A stretch of 64,000 nt of DNA from Rhododendron vialii (Eukaryota; Streptophyta; Magnoliopsida; Ericales; Ericaceae): assembly GCF_030253575.1 (NCBI RefSeq), contig NC_080560.1, forward strand, positions 40,533,001-40,597,000, written 5' to 3'. Below, piece by piece: positions 1 through 9,929 of this stretch. The notes below the pieces were generated by a model. That model did not search any database. It worked only from the letters and a program-made list of their open reading frames with translations, and had not been told where the DNA came from. Positions within the stretch are counted from its first letter, which is position 1; the number at the start of each line of letters is the position of its first letter. Both the position numbers and the translations under genes were made by a program.

Positions 1-431
1 GACGGAGAGCCTGCACCGTATCCTTATTGGTCACGAAATCATGCCCGCCATTTGTCTTTATTGGAAGTATTTTAATGTTACTGTAATGCTACTGTAATAT
101 AAAAGTATCATAAGTAATGACTTTATCAACCAAATTGTTTTCTAATAATACTGTAAATTGTTTCTAGTCGCATAGCTTCTTAATAATACTTAAATTGTTT
201 CTAGTCGCATGACTTCATAATAATTCTGTAAAGATTCTGCATGATTTCCTTTGAATTAAGCTGACATCCGTTACCGTCGTAATTTAAGTCAAAAAAATCC
301 AAGTTTTCATCTGCCGTGCAAAGTCCCAAGTCAGATGAAAAATTGAGCTATAAAACACCAAAAGTCAATGTATTTGCCGGGGAAAAAAAATACACCAAAG
401 GCCATGGATTTTCATGTCTCAAAAACAAATA
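1..431. other. AT-rich intergenic DNA, no gene seen
   Basis: No open reading frame with recognisable protein similarity. The stretch contains a short imperfect duplication of the motif ttgtttctagtcgcat (around 156 and 195). It ends at a Stowaway-type MITE. Confidence 0.5.
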
Positions 432-635
432 CTCCATCCGTCCCAAATTTTTTGTACGGTCTGTAAAACGGAGTGTTAAAAATAATACAATTTTTACAAG
501 AAAAAATCAAAAAAAATTCAACAACTTACTAGATATCAATAAGTATTTTTAATTTGTGAAAAAAAATTGAATTTTTTTGCATTATTTTTAACACTCCGTT
601 TTGCGGACCGGACAAAACATTTGGGAACGAGGGAG
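432..635. mobile_element. Stowaway-like MITE
   Basis: Inverted repeat element of about 204 bp. The left end starts ctccatccgtcccaaat and the right end finishes atttgggaacgagggag, flanked on both sides by the dinucleotide TA. The interior is palindromic (aacggagtgttaaaaata and its complement). TA duplication and a CTCCNTCCGTCCC-type terminus are the hallmarks of plant Tc1/mariner-derived Stowaway MITEs. It has no coding capacity. Confidence 0.8.
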
Positions 636-852
636 TATTGATATTGTCGTTTAGGTGTAAGTGAATAGTAGTTTTTTAATCCTCTGTATTCCAGTGGGAA
701 CACAAGCCAAGCCACAGAAAACCCCTCCCCCCTTCCCTCCCTCCCTCCCTCCGTGGACGAATGAAACTCAGTATTTTTAAAATACTGCTAGACTCAACTC
801 CTCTGCTCCTAATCCTTCGTCTGATTTAACCATGGTCACCCTCGAACTCGAG

Positions 853-859
853 TATATTA
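853..859 (+). promoter_or_regulatory. candidate TATA box of the first F-box gene
   Basis: The sequence tatatta lies about 100 bp upstream of the ATG at 954 and is followed by a pyrimidine-rich tctctc stretch typical of plant leaders. The other F-box copy has a similar gagtatatt upstream, so the proximal promoter was duplicated with the gene. This is position-based inference only. Confidence 0.4.
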
Positions 860-953
860 ATAATATCATGATCCTCTCTCACCCCATCTATTTTATTCTC
901 TCACACGCTGCCCTCGTACTGTGGTTCGAACAAGACGGAGAAACGAATCGGAA

Positions 954-1904
954 ATGAACGGTGAAAACTGTACCCACGTCCCATGGGAGCTTATGTCTCT
1001 GGAGATGGAGACGGAGGAGGTTATGACAGGAGGAGGCCAAGATTATATCTCCCGACTTCCGGACGGGTGTTTGGCTAGTATCTTCAACTGCCTCGACTCC
1101 GGCGACCGGAAAAATGCCTCTCTCGTCTCCAAACGGATGCTCAAAGCCGAAGGACAGAGCCGCCGCCGGTTGACCCTCTACGCCGCACGACCGGACCTCC
1201 TCCCCTCCTTGCTCTCCCGCTTCGATGCCGCCGCTGAGCTCGTCATCCGATGCCACCGCAGGTCCGTCATCAACGTCGACGACGCGCTGATTCTGATCAG
1301 TAAGCTCTGTGGTGACAGGATTAAGGAACTAGTTCTGATTGGTGTGGATGTGACTTGTGTCGGCATCGAGTCGGTAGCATGGAAATGCACAAAATTGGAG
1401 CGGTTAACTTTATGCGGTAGTAGGACGAATATCGGGGATGAAGAAATCTCATGTATTGCTGCGCAATGCGTGGGGTTGAAAAAGGTGTGTATCAAGGGGT
1501 GTCCCGTTACGAATCAGGGGATTAAGGCGTTTGCATTCGGGTGTCCTAATCTGGTGGAAATTAAGGTTGACAAATGCAAGGGTGTGACGAGTGAGGTCGT
1601 GGATTGGCTGGGGGCAAGAAGAAAATTGCTGGCGGTGAATTTGGATGTGGGAGAGATTGAAGATGGTGGGTTGGAGTTGAATTCTGAAAGTGATGGCGAT
1701 GGTGATGGCGGTGATGGTGGAGGTGGTGGCAGCAGTGGTGGTGATAGTGGCGGCGGCGGCGGCGGTAGTGGTGATGGTGGTGGTTTACTAGAAAATGGTG
1801 TGGACATTCCACCAAACTTGGCAAGCCGCCAAGTCTTCAGGTCGAGGTTTGGGGTTTTCGAAGGTAGGAGTCTGGCCAGAGGCGGGTTCAGGAATTTCGG
1901 TTAG
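954..1904 (+). CDS. F-box/LRR protein, VFB/SKIP2-like, internally shortened (copy 1)
   Basis: Single-exon gene of 316 residues starting at the first in-frame ATG (954); the upstream in-frame codon at 921 is GTG. An F-box (DYISRLPDGCLASIFNCL through LVSKRML, about residues 29-62) is followed by a short LRR region with VFB/SKIP2 signatures (KELVLIGV, CIKGCPV, GCPNLVEIKV, GVTSEVVDWL). It ends in a Gly/Ser/Asp-rich tail encoded by ggtggtgat repeats. VFB/SKIP2 proteins are SCF ubiquitin-ligase receptors of about 520-530 residues. Here the F-box region jumps directly to the last LRRs, so roughly 200 residues are absent with no intron or frameshift to explain it. It is paired with the minus-strand copy at 12672-13586. 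It may be a functional short F-box protein or a decaying paralog; the open frame favours the former. Confidence 0.85.
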   Translation: MNGENCTHVPWELMSLEMETEEVMTGGGQDYISRLPDGCLASIFNCLDSGDRKNASLVSKRMLKAEGQSRRRLTLYAARPDLLPSLLSRFDAAAELVIRCHRRSVINVDDALILISKLCGDRIKELVLIGVDVTCVGIESVAWKCTKLERLTLCGSRTNIGDEEISCIAAQCVGLKKVCIKGCPVTNQGIKAFAFGCPNLVEIKVDKCKGVTSEVVDWLGARRKLLAVNLDVGEIEDGGLELNSESDGDGDGGDGGGGGSSGGDSGGGGGGSGDGGGLLENGVDIPPNLASRQVFRSRFGVFEGRSLARGGFRNFG

Positions 1905-2660
1905 CGGCGACCAAAAACGGAAAGGAAATCTGGGTATTCAAAGTTTTATGTAAAATAGGCCTTTTTGTTTGTTTGTTTCGAATAATGGTGACGTAGAAGC
2001 CAGGGCGTCGGTCTGTACCTTTTTGGTGGTGGTGGTCAAACAGTGGTTGAAATGATAGGTTTTGAATGCTCTGAACATCCTTGTGCTCGATCGATAACTA
2101 CTGCTAAAGCATTTACTTCAGTTTCCATTGCTGGTGTTTTCTATGTTCTTTTGGTTTAGATATTGTTTGGCTTTGAATGGAATTTGTTTTGCTTTCAGCC
2201 CGACACTGTATGCTGCCATGTTGTGATTTGAACCTGCAGAACCCTTTTTTTCTCTTTCAAGGAAATTTGTGATACTTAAAACACTGCCTTTTTGTGGCTT
2301 TAAGGACACAAATGGCTTCCATGCCAGTTTGAAGCAACTTAGTTTTTTTATTTGCTGTATAGATGCAATCTAAAGCTATGGTAAAACACTTCAATCTTTT
2401 GATTTTTCAAGTGCAGGCTAGAATTCTGTCCCGTTCATGTACAGGTGATCACTTTTGCAGTTCCATTGGAGACACAGATTAATTCCTGGCCCGGTCTACT
2501 GGCTTGGCCTCGTGTCGTGCCTTGGTTTCTTAAATCATTTTGGTGTCCGCTGTTGTTCCTTATCGTGTCGTGCCTTGGCTTTGACTTTCGATCGACAACT
2601 TCCTTTGGCTAAGTTGTCCTGTGAGAAGTTTGATCTCATAGCTAGTCTAGGATTTAACCG
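1905..2660 (+). repeat. 3' flank of F-box copy 1, duplicated near 10.6-11.4 kb
   Basis: Everything from about 2035 to 2655 recurs in the same orientation at about 10595-11410 (shared blocks gtcaaacagtggtt, gaatgctctgaacatcc, tcagtttccattgctggtg, gaattctgtcccgttcatg). The first part (1990-2030, gtagaagccagggcgtcggt) instead matches, inverted, the flank of the minus-strand copy at about 12500-12560. It is probably 3' UTR or flank carried along in the gene duplication. An ORF of 93 codons at 2455-2736 lies here but has no recognisable product. Confidence 0.7.
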
Positions 2661-2739
2661 TGACATATTACACGAGCTGTTTTTGGATAAATTGTTCGAG
2701 GAGGGATTTACAGAACAGAGTAAAAGAAAAGATTAAGAA

Positions 2740-3455
2740 TCTTGCAAGAAAGTGCAGGCGTGCAGCTAACAAGTTTCAAATTCCCCTTGGTAAATCTCTC
2801 TAGAAATCTGTCATCCAAAAAACCACCTAAATTCCGTTTCTGGTTTCGAGTATAAAAGCGAACAGAGATAGCCTTTATCTGTGAAATTAAGCAACGGCAA
2901 AAAAGAATAACAACCCGTCTCTATTGACACATATTCGACTCGTCCATATTCAATTCACAATCCGTTTCAATCTGTCCAAACCTGCCAATTTGACACATCT
3001 ACTTTGTATTATAGACCTAATCAAGACCTATTAAACAAGATTTATATTGCATATTTTAGAGATTCATTTTAAAAGATATAAACGATTGAAAACTAATATG
3101 AATTTCAAAAAATGACAGAGAAAATGGGACAATGGGAGTAATAGGTATAATGATACGATGAATGAGATATGTTAAGCACAATGATATATTGTATTGTATG
3201 TTTATCATGAATGATTATGATTATTATTGTAGACCGAAATATGCCTTCAAATGACCGAAATTGGACCAAACTTGATGGGAGCTGAATCCGATTTGATAAT
3301 GCACACAGTCACCGCGTCTGTGCGAGAGTTATATGACGTGAGGAACATGCGATTGCTGAAAAAAAAGATGAGAAAATAATTAACTAATCCTGCTAGTAGT
3401 TATCGTCAGTTCATTAATAAAAAGAATAAATTTCATTGTCCTCTCATAAAGAGTT
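2740..3455. other. intergenic DNA, nothing identified
   Basis: AT-rich sequence without a convincing ORF. Around 3420-3465 lies a segment (ataaatttcattgtcctctc) that recurs at 5360-5475, showing the two stretches derive from one repeat that was then interrupted by a MITE. Confidence 0.4.
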
Positions 3456-3464
3456 TAAATTCTA

Positions 3465-3878
3465 CGGAAAGTCTACCCTTACCGACCCAAAATCCCGATC
3501 GGAATCCCGACGTCCCGCCCTATCAGGCACACTTCGGCCACCGGACGGCCGATTCGAGCCGTTCAAAAATTCTAAAAAAAAAACCGAGTGGGCCTACGTG
3601 GGAATAAACGGCATCCAACTGGTGTAGATGGCCGATCCAAACAATCCATTTTTGTGTTTGGATCAGCCAAAATGGAGTGTTTGGATCGGCCAAAAATGGA
3701 GTGCTTGGATCGGCCACCTACATACATCGGATGCCATTTATTCTCGTGCTGGCTCACTTGGTTTTTTTTTATAGAATTTTTGGACGGTTCGGATCGGCCG
3801 TCTAGTGGCCAGAGTGTGCCCGGCGGGACGTCGGGATTCCGATCGGGATTTTGGCCATCGGGAACTATAGCTTTACTG
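3465..3878. mobile_element. MULE-type fold-back MITE with 9-bp target duplication
   Basis: A long inverted repeat of about 414 bp. The left arm contains aaaatcccgatcggaatccc, mirrored on the right. It carries the internal core gattcgagccgttcaaaaat / ggacggttcggatcggccgt. It is flanked by the 9-bp direct repeat taaattcta at 3456-3464 and 3879-3887. The uninterrupted target (aaattctatccggacc) is seen at about 5385, supporting insertion. A 9-bp duplication fits Mutator-like MITEs. No protein is encoded. Confidence 0.75.
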
Positions 3879-4246
3879 TAAATTCTATCCGGACCGGGCG
3901 GAAAAGTTCTTTTTTTTTTTCAATTTTCAAACTCAAATATAACAAAATAAAAAATGATTTTTTGATTTTTTTTGCACTGTATAAAAGATATCAATGAGAT
4001 TTATCAAACAATATCCATATTGATAGAAAAATTATTTACATAAATATATGATTTTTGAATTTAAAATTATCTTCTTTTTCAAAAAATATTTTTTGGATCG
4101 GAGAAACCGGAACACCTCCGAGTAAACTTCCACCGCAAGGCTGCAGTAAAACCTCGTCATTTTCTTCTTCCACTTCTACAGTGAGATGAAAAAGTTACCC
4201 TCTACATCTTTTCTTTTTGAATTAAAATGATGGTTGGAAGTCTCTT

Positions 4247-4279
<33 letters not shown>

Positions 4280-4719
4280 CCGATTGTTGAAGACTCTCAA
4301 TTACCGAAAATTAAAGGAAGAACCAAAACGACTTCGAACCAAAAAATATAGTAATTTTTATTCGGCATCGTTATTTTACTAAATCGTTTCTTCTTCCAAA
4401 TTACAAAAAAAAAAAAATTTTAAAAATAGGTAGAGACTTTCAGTTAATAAAGTACAAATCCCTATTTCACAATATAAATTTACAACATTGCCAGGAGCAT
4501 TATTCATACATACGACATTATATACCATAACAAATAACCACAAGCAAAATCGTAAAAAATCAAACCTAATTCATTTTCAATGCATATCTCTCATACACTA
4601 TTTCTGCCGCAAAACGCATTTTGCATATATCATTCAAATACTGTACCAAATTCAAAATGCGTAGTGACCATAATACAATAAACAAAAGCCGAAAAAAGAA
4701 GCTCCCGAACACCCTCTTA
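3879..4719. other. AT-rich intergenic DNA
   Basis: Contains poly-T and poly-A runs and the block gataaaagatatcaatgagat typical of decayed MITE interiors. No gene recognised. Confidence 0.4.
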
Positions 4720-5076
4720 GAGCATCTCCAATCCATCCAAAATAGAGGATGGATGTAACACATTGAGGGAAGATTTTGTAATTTATTTCATTTTTTCTTC
4801 ACTTTTTGTATTTTTTGGGAGAATCTTTGAGGGACCCATCGTCCTTTTTAGAGTTTTGGAGGAATTTTGTACTCCAAATTTACTTTTGATCCTCCATTTT
4901 TAGAGGACCAAATTTACTTTTAGAGGACCAAACTCTAAAAAGGACGGTGGGTCCCTAAAAAATTCTCCCAAAAATTACAAAAAGTGAAGAAAAAAGAGAA
5001 TAAATTATAAAATCTTCCCTCAATATGTCACATCCATCCTTTATTTTGGAGAAATAGAGGTGGATTGGAGATGCTC
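4720..5076. mobile_element. PIF/Harbinger-like MITE
   Basis: Inverted repeat of about 357 bp with termini gagcatctccaatccatcc and ggtggattggagatgctc, flanked by the trinucleotide TTA on both sides. The arms are mirrored through ctccaaatttacttt near the centre. GAGCATCTCC termini with TTA duplication are common in plant PIF/Harbinger-derived MITEs. Confidence 0.8.
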
Positions 5077-5507
5077 TTAGTGTCGGGAAATGCTGATATT
5101 TCATAGTGGTCGGAGCAGGGGAAGCGAAGCACGAATCGTAAAACCTGACGTCATCGAATGCGGAAACCATCCCTTTCTTACATCAGTTGGAAAAGCCCGA
5201 GTCGTACAACCTGACGTCATCGAATGGGGAAACCAACCATACATAAGTTGCAATTTGAAGGGAACTTTGATGGAGTCTTTCTAGGTACCGCCTAATAAGC
5301 ATTTAAAAAAGATGGAAAAATAACCCTGCCAGTAGTTCTCGTCGGTCCATTAATCAAAAGGATAAATTTCATTGAGTTTAAATTCTATCCGGACCAGGCG
5401 GAAAAGTTCATTAAGTAAAAAAGGATAGATTTCATTATCCTCTCGTAAAGAGTTTAAATTCTATCTGGCGGAAAACCCATATTGTTTGCCAATCTATCCA
5501 ATCTTGA

Positions 5508-5739
5508 AGACAAATTTTTGGGTGCTGGGTGGGTATCACGTGGCCGTGCTCACGTGGTGTTTGAGCAGTCCATTCAGACCATCCAAAAGTGTTTTGGACG
5601 GCCCAGATTGAAACTATATCTCTTCTTTTTTCTCTCTTCTTTTACTCTTTCCAAATTCGAGCCGTCCAAAATCGAAATGAACGGCCTGGATACGCCGAGC
5701 GGGCACCACGTGGTAACCACCTGGCACCAAAAAATTTCT
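5508..5739. mobile_element. MULE-type fold-back MITE with 9-bp target duplication
   Basis: About 232 bp. The termini agacaaatttttgggtgctgg and agaaattttttggtgcc (reverse strand) are imperfect inverted repeats, with cacgtgg boxes and the internal motif ttcgagccgtccaaaatcg. The 9-bp direct repeat caatcttga flanks it at 5499-5507 and 5740-5748. It shares the GAGCCGTCCA core with the larger fold-backs in this window. Confidence 0.7.
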
Positions 5740-5748
5740 CAATCTTGA

Positions 5749-6694
5749 CACCTTACAATTGCATTTGAAAGGAAGAGAAAAATCTGTCAGATGTAATGCA
5801 ATTCCTGAGTTTGTTTAAACTAGGGTTGCTTAACCCAAGCTTTAACCCAACCCACTGCGTGCAATTTTAATAGTTACGCCTAGAAACTTCAATTTAACCA
5901 GTTAAATGAAAAGATCCAAGGGACCAAGAAAAAAAAAGAAGGTTCATCTTTGATTCTTTATTTATTTATTTTTTGGTAAGTTTTTTTTAGGTACGTTTCA
6001 TATTCTTGGTTAGTATTTTTTTTTTTTTTCCAAAAGTGGGACCGAAAGGAGTTGTGTTAGTAAACTTAATTATTTTCTTCATTTTGTGTAATTTGTTCGT
6101 ATTCTCGGAATTTTTGTTAGATTCAAGTGTATTTCTCCCTAAATATATGTTATGTTCCGTATTGATTGTTTCGTGTCTCGGTATGATAAGATTCGAACCC
6201 AACGTCGCCGATCGAAATCCGGCTGCCAGGCGGCCACTGTTTTGCCGAACGTGTAGACTACAGTTTTTTTTTTTTGAAAAATCTTTGGATAAATCACGGT
6301 TTAGCCCCTCATGATTTAAGAGCTTATAAATCTAACCCTTGAGTAGTAAAAGTTAATATAAGGCCTCGAGGTTAATTAGTTTCGGTTTGGTTCTAATCCC
6401 GTTAACACCCCGAGGAGATTAAGAGTAAATGTAATATTTTAGTTTCGAGAAAGGAAAAGAGAAAATAAAAATAATTACTTAATTTGTTTTAATTGCATGA
6501 TTAATTTTATCGCATGTTTATATGTTGTTAGCATGTTAGTACATATATTTTTTAGTTGAAATGTTAAATCGGGTGACATTCCTTGGCTTACTATCTTTTC
6601 TGATTGCGAATAGCCGCTCTTTGATTTGATAGAGGAAGTGACATCTAAGGGGAAATAAGAGATGGCATGGAAAAGGAGAAGACAAAGGGACTAA
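5749..6694. other. intergenic DNA, nothing identified
   Basis: No gene recognised. A 102-codon ORF at 6006-6314 starts in a poly-T run and shows no motif. Confidence 0.4.
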
Positions 6695-7448
6695 GGCTCC
6701 GTTCCGGAAACTTTCTTAAAAAATAAGTACTTATTTTGGAACTTTTCATTCAAAAATAAGAAGGATCATTCCACAAAATCCAAATAAAAAGTTCCTTTCA
6801 CATTTTCAAACTCAAAAATAATGTAAATGGAAAAAAAAAATTCAATTTTTTTGCACCGTATTAAAGATCTCAATGAGATCTATCAAACAAGATCCATAGT
6901 GATAAGAAAATTATCTGCGTAAACACATGATTTTTGAGCTTGAAGTTGCCTTATACAAAAAATAAGACTGTTGCTATGAGAATGGGCGTCGGCGGAAGGA
7001 AATTATATCGACGGCCGCGCTGGGCCGTCTCCGGCTACCAGACGGCCGATCCGAGCCGTCCAAAAATTCTAAAATAAAAAAACGAGGGGGCTTTCGCGAG
7101 AATTAACGGCATCCGAGGTGTGTTAGATGTTTGATCTGAGCACCCCTTTTTCGTGTATATGATTTCACACAAAAAAAGGGGTGCTCAGATTAAGCACCCT
7201 ACACACCTCGGATGCCGTTGATTCCCGCGTAAGGCCCCTCGAATTTTTTTTTTAGAATTTTTGGACGGCTCGGATCGGCCGTCCGGTGGCCGGAGACGGC
7301 CTGGCGCGGCCGTCGGTACGATTTCCCTCCTCGGCCGGTCGGTACCTATATAAATTCTTCCAAAATAAGTACCAACCTTTTTATTTTCCGGAACAAGGCT
7401 TCTTATTAGACAAAAAATAAGTTCTTATTTCGGTTCCGGAACGGGCCC
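6695..7448. mobile_element. Tourist-like MITE containing a nested fold-back MITE
   Basis: Outer termini ggctccgttccgg and ccggaacgggcc are inverted repeats next to TAA on both sides, as in PIF/Harbinger Tourist elements. The outer interior (aaaataagtacttatttt, gatctcaatgagatct) matches the 235-bp relatives at 16393 and 46100. The excess length comes from a second palindrome (about 6970-7355) with ggccgtctccggctaccagac arms and the gatccgagccgtccaaaaat core. So one MITE family inserted into another. Confidence 0.75.
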
Positions 7449-7990
7449 TAAGAAAGAGTGTCTTGACAAGGGGCTTTGAGGGAGTCTTCGACTGTTGACT
7501 AGTGACTTTAAACCTTGAGACCGAGCTGTGCCTCTCACCTTTCGGTTCATTGCAAGGAAAGACTAAAAAGAAAAACGGTCTTGCTATTGTTAGCCCACTC
7601 AGCTGACGATAAATACACTAGAAAATAAGAAAAACACATAATTCTGTATACTTTTTGCACCTTTTAATACACATTCACACACTTATTATTGTCAACCCAT
7701 TGGGCTGATTTTAGAATTTTCCAAAGAAAAAAGGTAGCTTTCCAGTCCCCGTCTTTGAACAGTAGTCGTTCTGCATCCCGCCATTCTTGACCTGAGAAAG
7801 GAATGGAATAAGGGATGACCTTCTTATACCGGATCTCGTTTTAGTGGTAGAATGGACAAATAGGTTCTCGTGATTGGTTGCGATGTGCGGATTTAACTTG
7901 GTAGACATGAAAATAGGATTAATGAAAAATATAATAAAATGAGAGGCTGAGATTTGGATTCCGGGCTTGGCACCCGCCGTGGTGTTTTGA
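7449..7990. other. intergenic DNA, nothing identified
   Basis: No recognisable gene. The 181-codon minus-strand ORF at 7711-8256 has no motif and probably belongs to the LTR-like repeat to its right. Confidence 0.35.
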
Positions 7991-8738
7991 TCAGAGATTG
8001 ATTGGTGGTGGATTTGTGAATTGTTGATTTTCGAAACCCCGGGTACGGCATGGTGGTGATCGGCTCTTGGATGTTGGGATGGGACATAAGGGTGGCATTG
8101 TGCTTGTGTCACAACCCGGGCTAGACGGCGCTTGTGTGTTGCCAGTGAAGTTTTATTTGAACTTATGGTCGCAGATGGGATATCAGGTATATAACTTAGA
8201 TAGCTTTCATCTGGATCCGGAAAATGGGAGTCGGACCACACCATGTCTTGTGTCAAAGGTTATGGGTAGGAACGGATTTGTGGATAAGATCCAATAGTTC
8301 ACTTAGATTGAAGAATAGTAATAAAATGATTGATTGTTCACTTTTTATGTTATGTTAATGCATTGTAAATCTATTTCCTTGCTGCTTGTAAGTTATGGAT
8401 TCAGGTGGGTTTTGGCTACTGAGTGTCATCGCTCACAGTACTATGTTACCCTGATAAATCGAACGCTAGGTATTGAAGACGGAACAGAAGGGCATAGACA
8501 ATGAATGATTTGATGATATCATCAAACTCTGGTTACATCCTTAGTTGCTTTGTAATTTTAATTAATTATTTTAACATTGTATAGTTAGAGAATCTGGCAA
8601 TATACTTTAAGGTTGATACGTTGTGATTTGATTGGAATAAACAAGGCTTTTGAAATTTTAAATGCTTCAAAATGGAAAACTAATTGGAAATTTCTTTTAA
8701 ATTTTTCTTTAATATCTCCGAATTCTCGGGGCGTTACA
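7991..8738 (-). mobile_element. probable LTR (solo or truncated) of a Ty3/gypsy-type element
   Basis: Read on the minus strand, a segment starts TGTAACGCCCCGAGAATTC at 8738, a start typical of plant Ty3/gypsy chromovirus LTRs. It continues through non-coding sequence containing gagcgatgacactcag. It abuts a LINE fragment directly at 8739. The far end is uncertain; I could not find a matching second LTR or a clear 5-bp target duplication, so the left boundary is approximate. Confidence 0.4.
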
Positions 8739-9190
8739 CTTAGCACCATCCTTTCCAGTCACAAGACTCACAACATCACAATTTAACTTAAAACACCCTT
8801 GGTCCGGAGCCCTCCAATGGGAAATAACGTCCTCAATTATTGGGTTATCCAACTGGACAGGGGAAGACACCTTAATTTCCAGAAATTCATGAAAGGCCTG
8901 AAGAGCCCTCCTCATAGAAAGCTCAGGATTAAGAGGCGCGGAGTTGAAAATAGCCTCATTCCGAGCTTTTCAAATGTACCATGCTATGAACACCACCTTA
9001 TTAAGAAAATCAACAGCATCACTATCTTTTAGATCATCCACAATCTGAGACGTCCACTTCAAAACCGATGTAGGATTGCCATTACCTCTGTTCAACTGGA
9101 TGTGGCAGCCAAACCAAACTGCTCTAGCCCAATGTTGTGATCAAGTCCGGGCACGATCGGACGTTCCAGAATCCCACATGTGGCATGCAA
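8739..9190 (-). pseudogene. L1-type LINE ORF2 fragment (RT zinc-binding / RNase H)
   Basis: Minus-strand translation, with stops, gives a plant LINE ORF2 C-terminal block: RAVWFGCHIQLN, IVDDLKD, FLNKVVFIAWYI, KARNEAIFN, RALQAFHEF and finally APDQGCFKLNCD, the start of the RNase H domain. At least two in-frame stops break it, so it is dead. It is cut at 8738 by the LTR-like element, whose insertion removed the rest of the RNase H domain. Confidence 0.75.
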
Positions 9191-9400
9191 TAATTATGTT
9201 GTCAGTACAATTGAGACATGAGAGTGTACAAGAAAAATACTCCAATGTGTTATGCGCAAGTGAAGTGAAGAGATCAATGGTCCAGATTAAAACTAGTCAA
9301 AACAATCATGGAATGATCCGACTCACGAGGAACCGTAATAGCACTTTACCAGGGAGTACAATAACATATTTTCCCTGCCGATAGAATGACATGTGGGAGT

Positions 9401-9625
9401 TTTTTTTTCCCAAATTGGTAGAACTTTTATTATAACCATCACAATGAATGCATCAAGACATCAAATAAGATGGTTATCTTTCCCAAGGGGAGATAATAAC
9501 TAGTTGGGAGACCTAGCTTTTCAAAATTTTACATCAGAGCCTCGCAAACCATGCTTTGCTGACGAGTCTGCTACGCCATTAGCCGACCTTCGAGCAAACA
9601 AAATCTCCCAACCATTGGATCTCTA
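9401..9625 (-). pseudogene. 3' end of an L1-type LINE (RNase H tail plus poly-A)
   Basis: On the minus strand, 9605-9530 encodes RSANGVADSSAKHGLRGS, the conserved end of the RNase H domain of plant LINEs. It is followed by a stop, a short 3' UTR and a terminal poly-A (seen as ttttttttt at 9401-9409). It lies upstream, on its own strand, of the 8739-9190 fragment, so the two are separate insertions or rearranged parts. Confidence 0.65.
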
Positions 9626-9631
9626 GGTATT

Positions 9632-9782
9632 AGGGACAAAGAAAAATTACCCCGAAAGTGCCCTGAAAAGAGCAGCTAGTGGTTGAGATTCACTTTGATG
9701 TGTGGGGCCAAATCGTCAAAGTAAATCTCAACCACTGATTGTTTTTTTCGGGGCACTTTCACGATAAGTTTTCTTTGTTCCT
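9632..9782. mobile_element. short fold-back MITE
   Basis: A near-perfect palindrome of about 150 bp. The arms are gggacaaagaaaa / ttttctttgttcc, cgaaagtgccc / gggcactttc and tggttgagattcactttga / tcaaagtaaatctcaacca, around a 17-bp loop (tgtgtggggccaaatcg). Transcribed, it would form a single long hairpin. No target duplication could be assigned with confidence. Confidence 0.6.
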
Positions 9783-9929
9783 AGCATTACTCTTTTTAAT
9801 ATTACACTCGCTACTCAAATGTACTTTGACTTGTCAACCAAATTGTTCCAATTTTCCATCTGACGTACAAAACCCCACGGTGAGTTTTAGGGGTGTTCAC
9901 GCTAATAAATAAGTTGTGCACCACAACTT

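Noticed and set aside
921-953. Upstream extension of F-box copy 1 starting at 921
   Set aside because: The codon at 921 is GTG, not ATG. The next in-frame ATG at 954 is the plausible plant start.
888-1256. Minus-strand ORF of 122 codons over F-box copy 1
   Set aside because: Antisense shadow of the F-box coding region; composition mirrors the sense codons and no motif is visible.
2455-2736. 93-codon plus-strand ORF
   Set aside because: Lies in the duplicated F-box 3' flank; the frame is not preserved in the copy near 11.2 kb and no domain is present.
7711-8256. 181-codon minus-strand ORF
   Set aside because: No recognisable domain and it overlaps an LTR-like repeat; composition looks non-coding.
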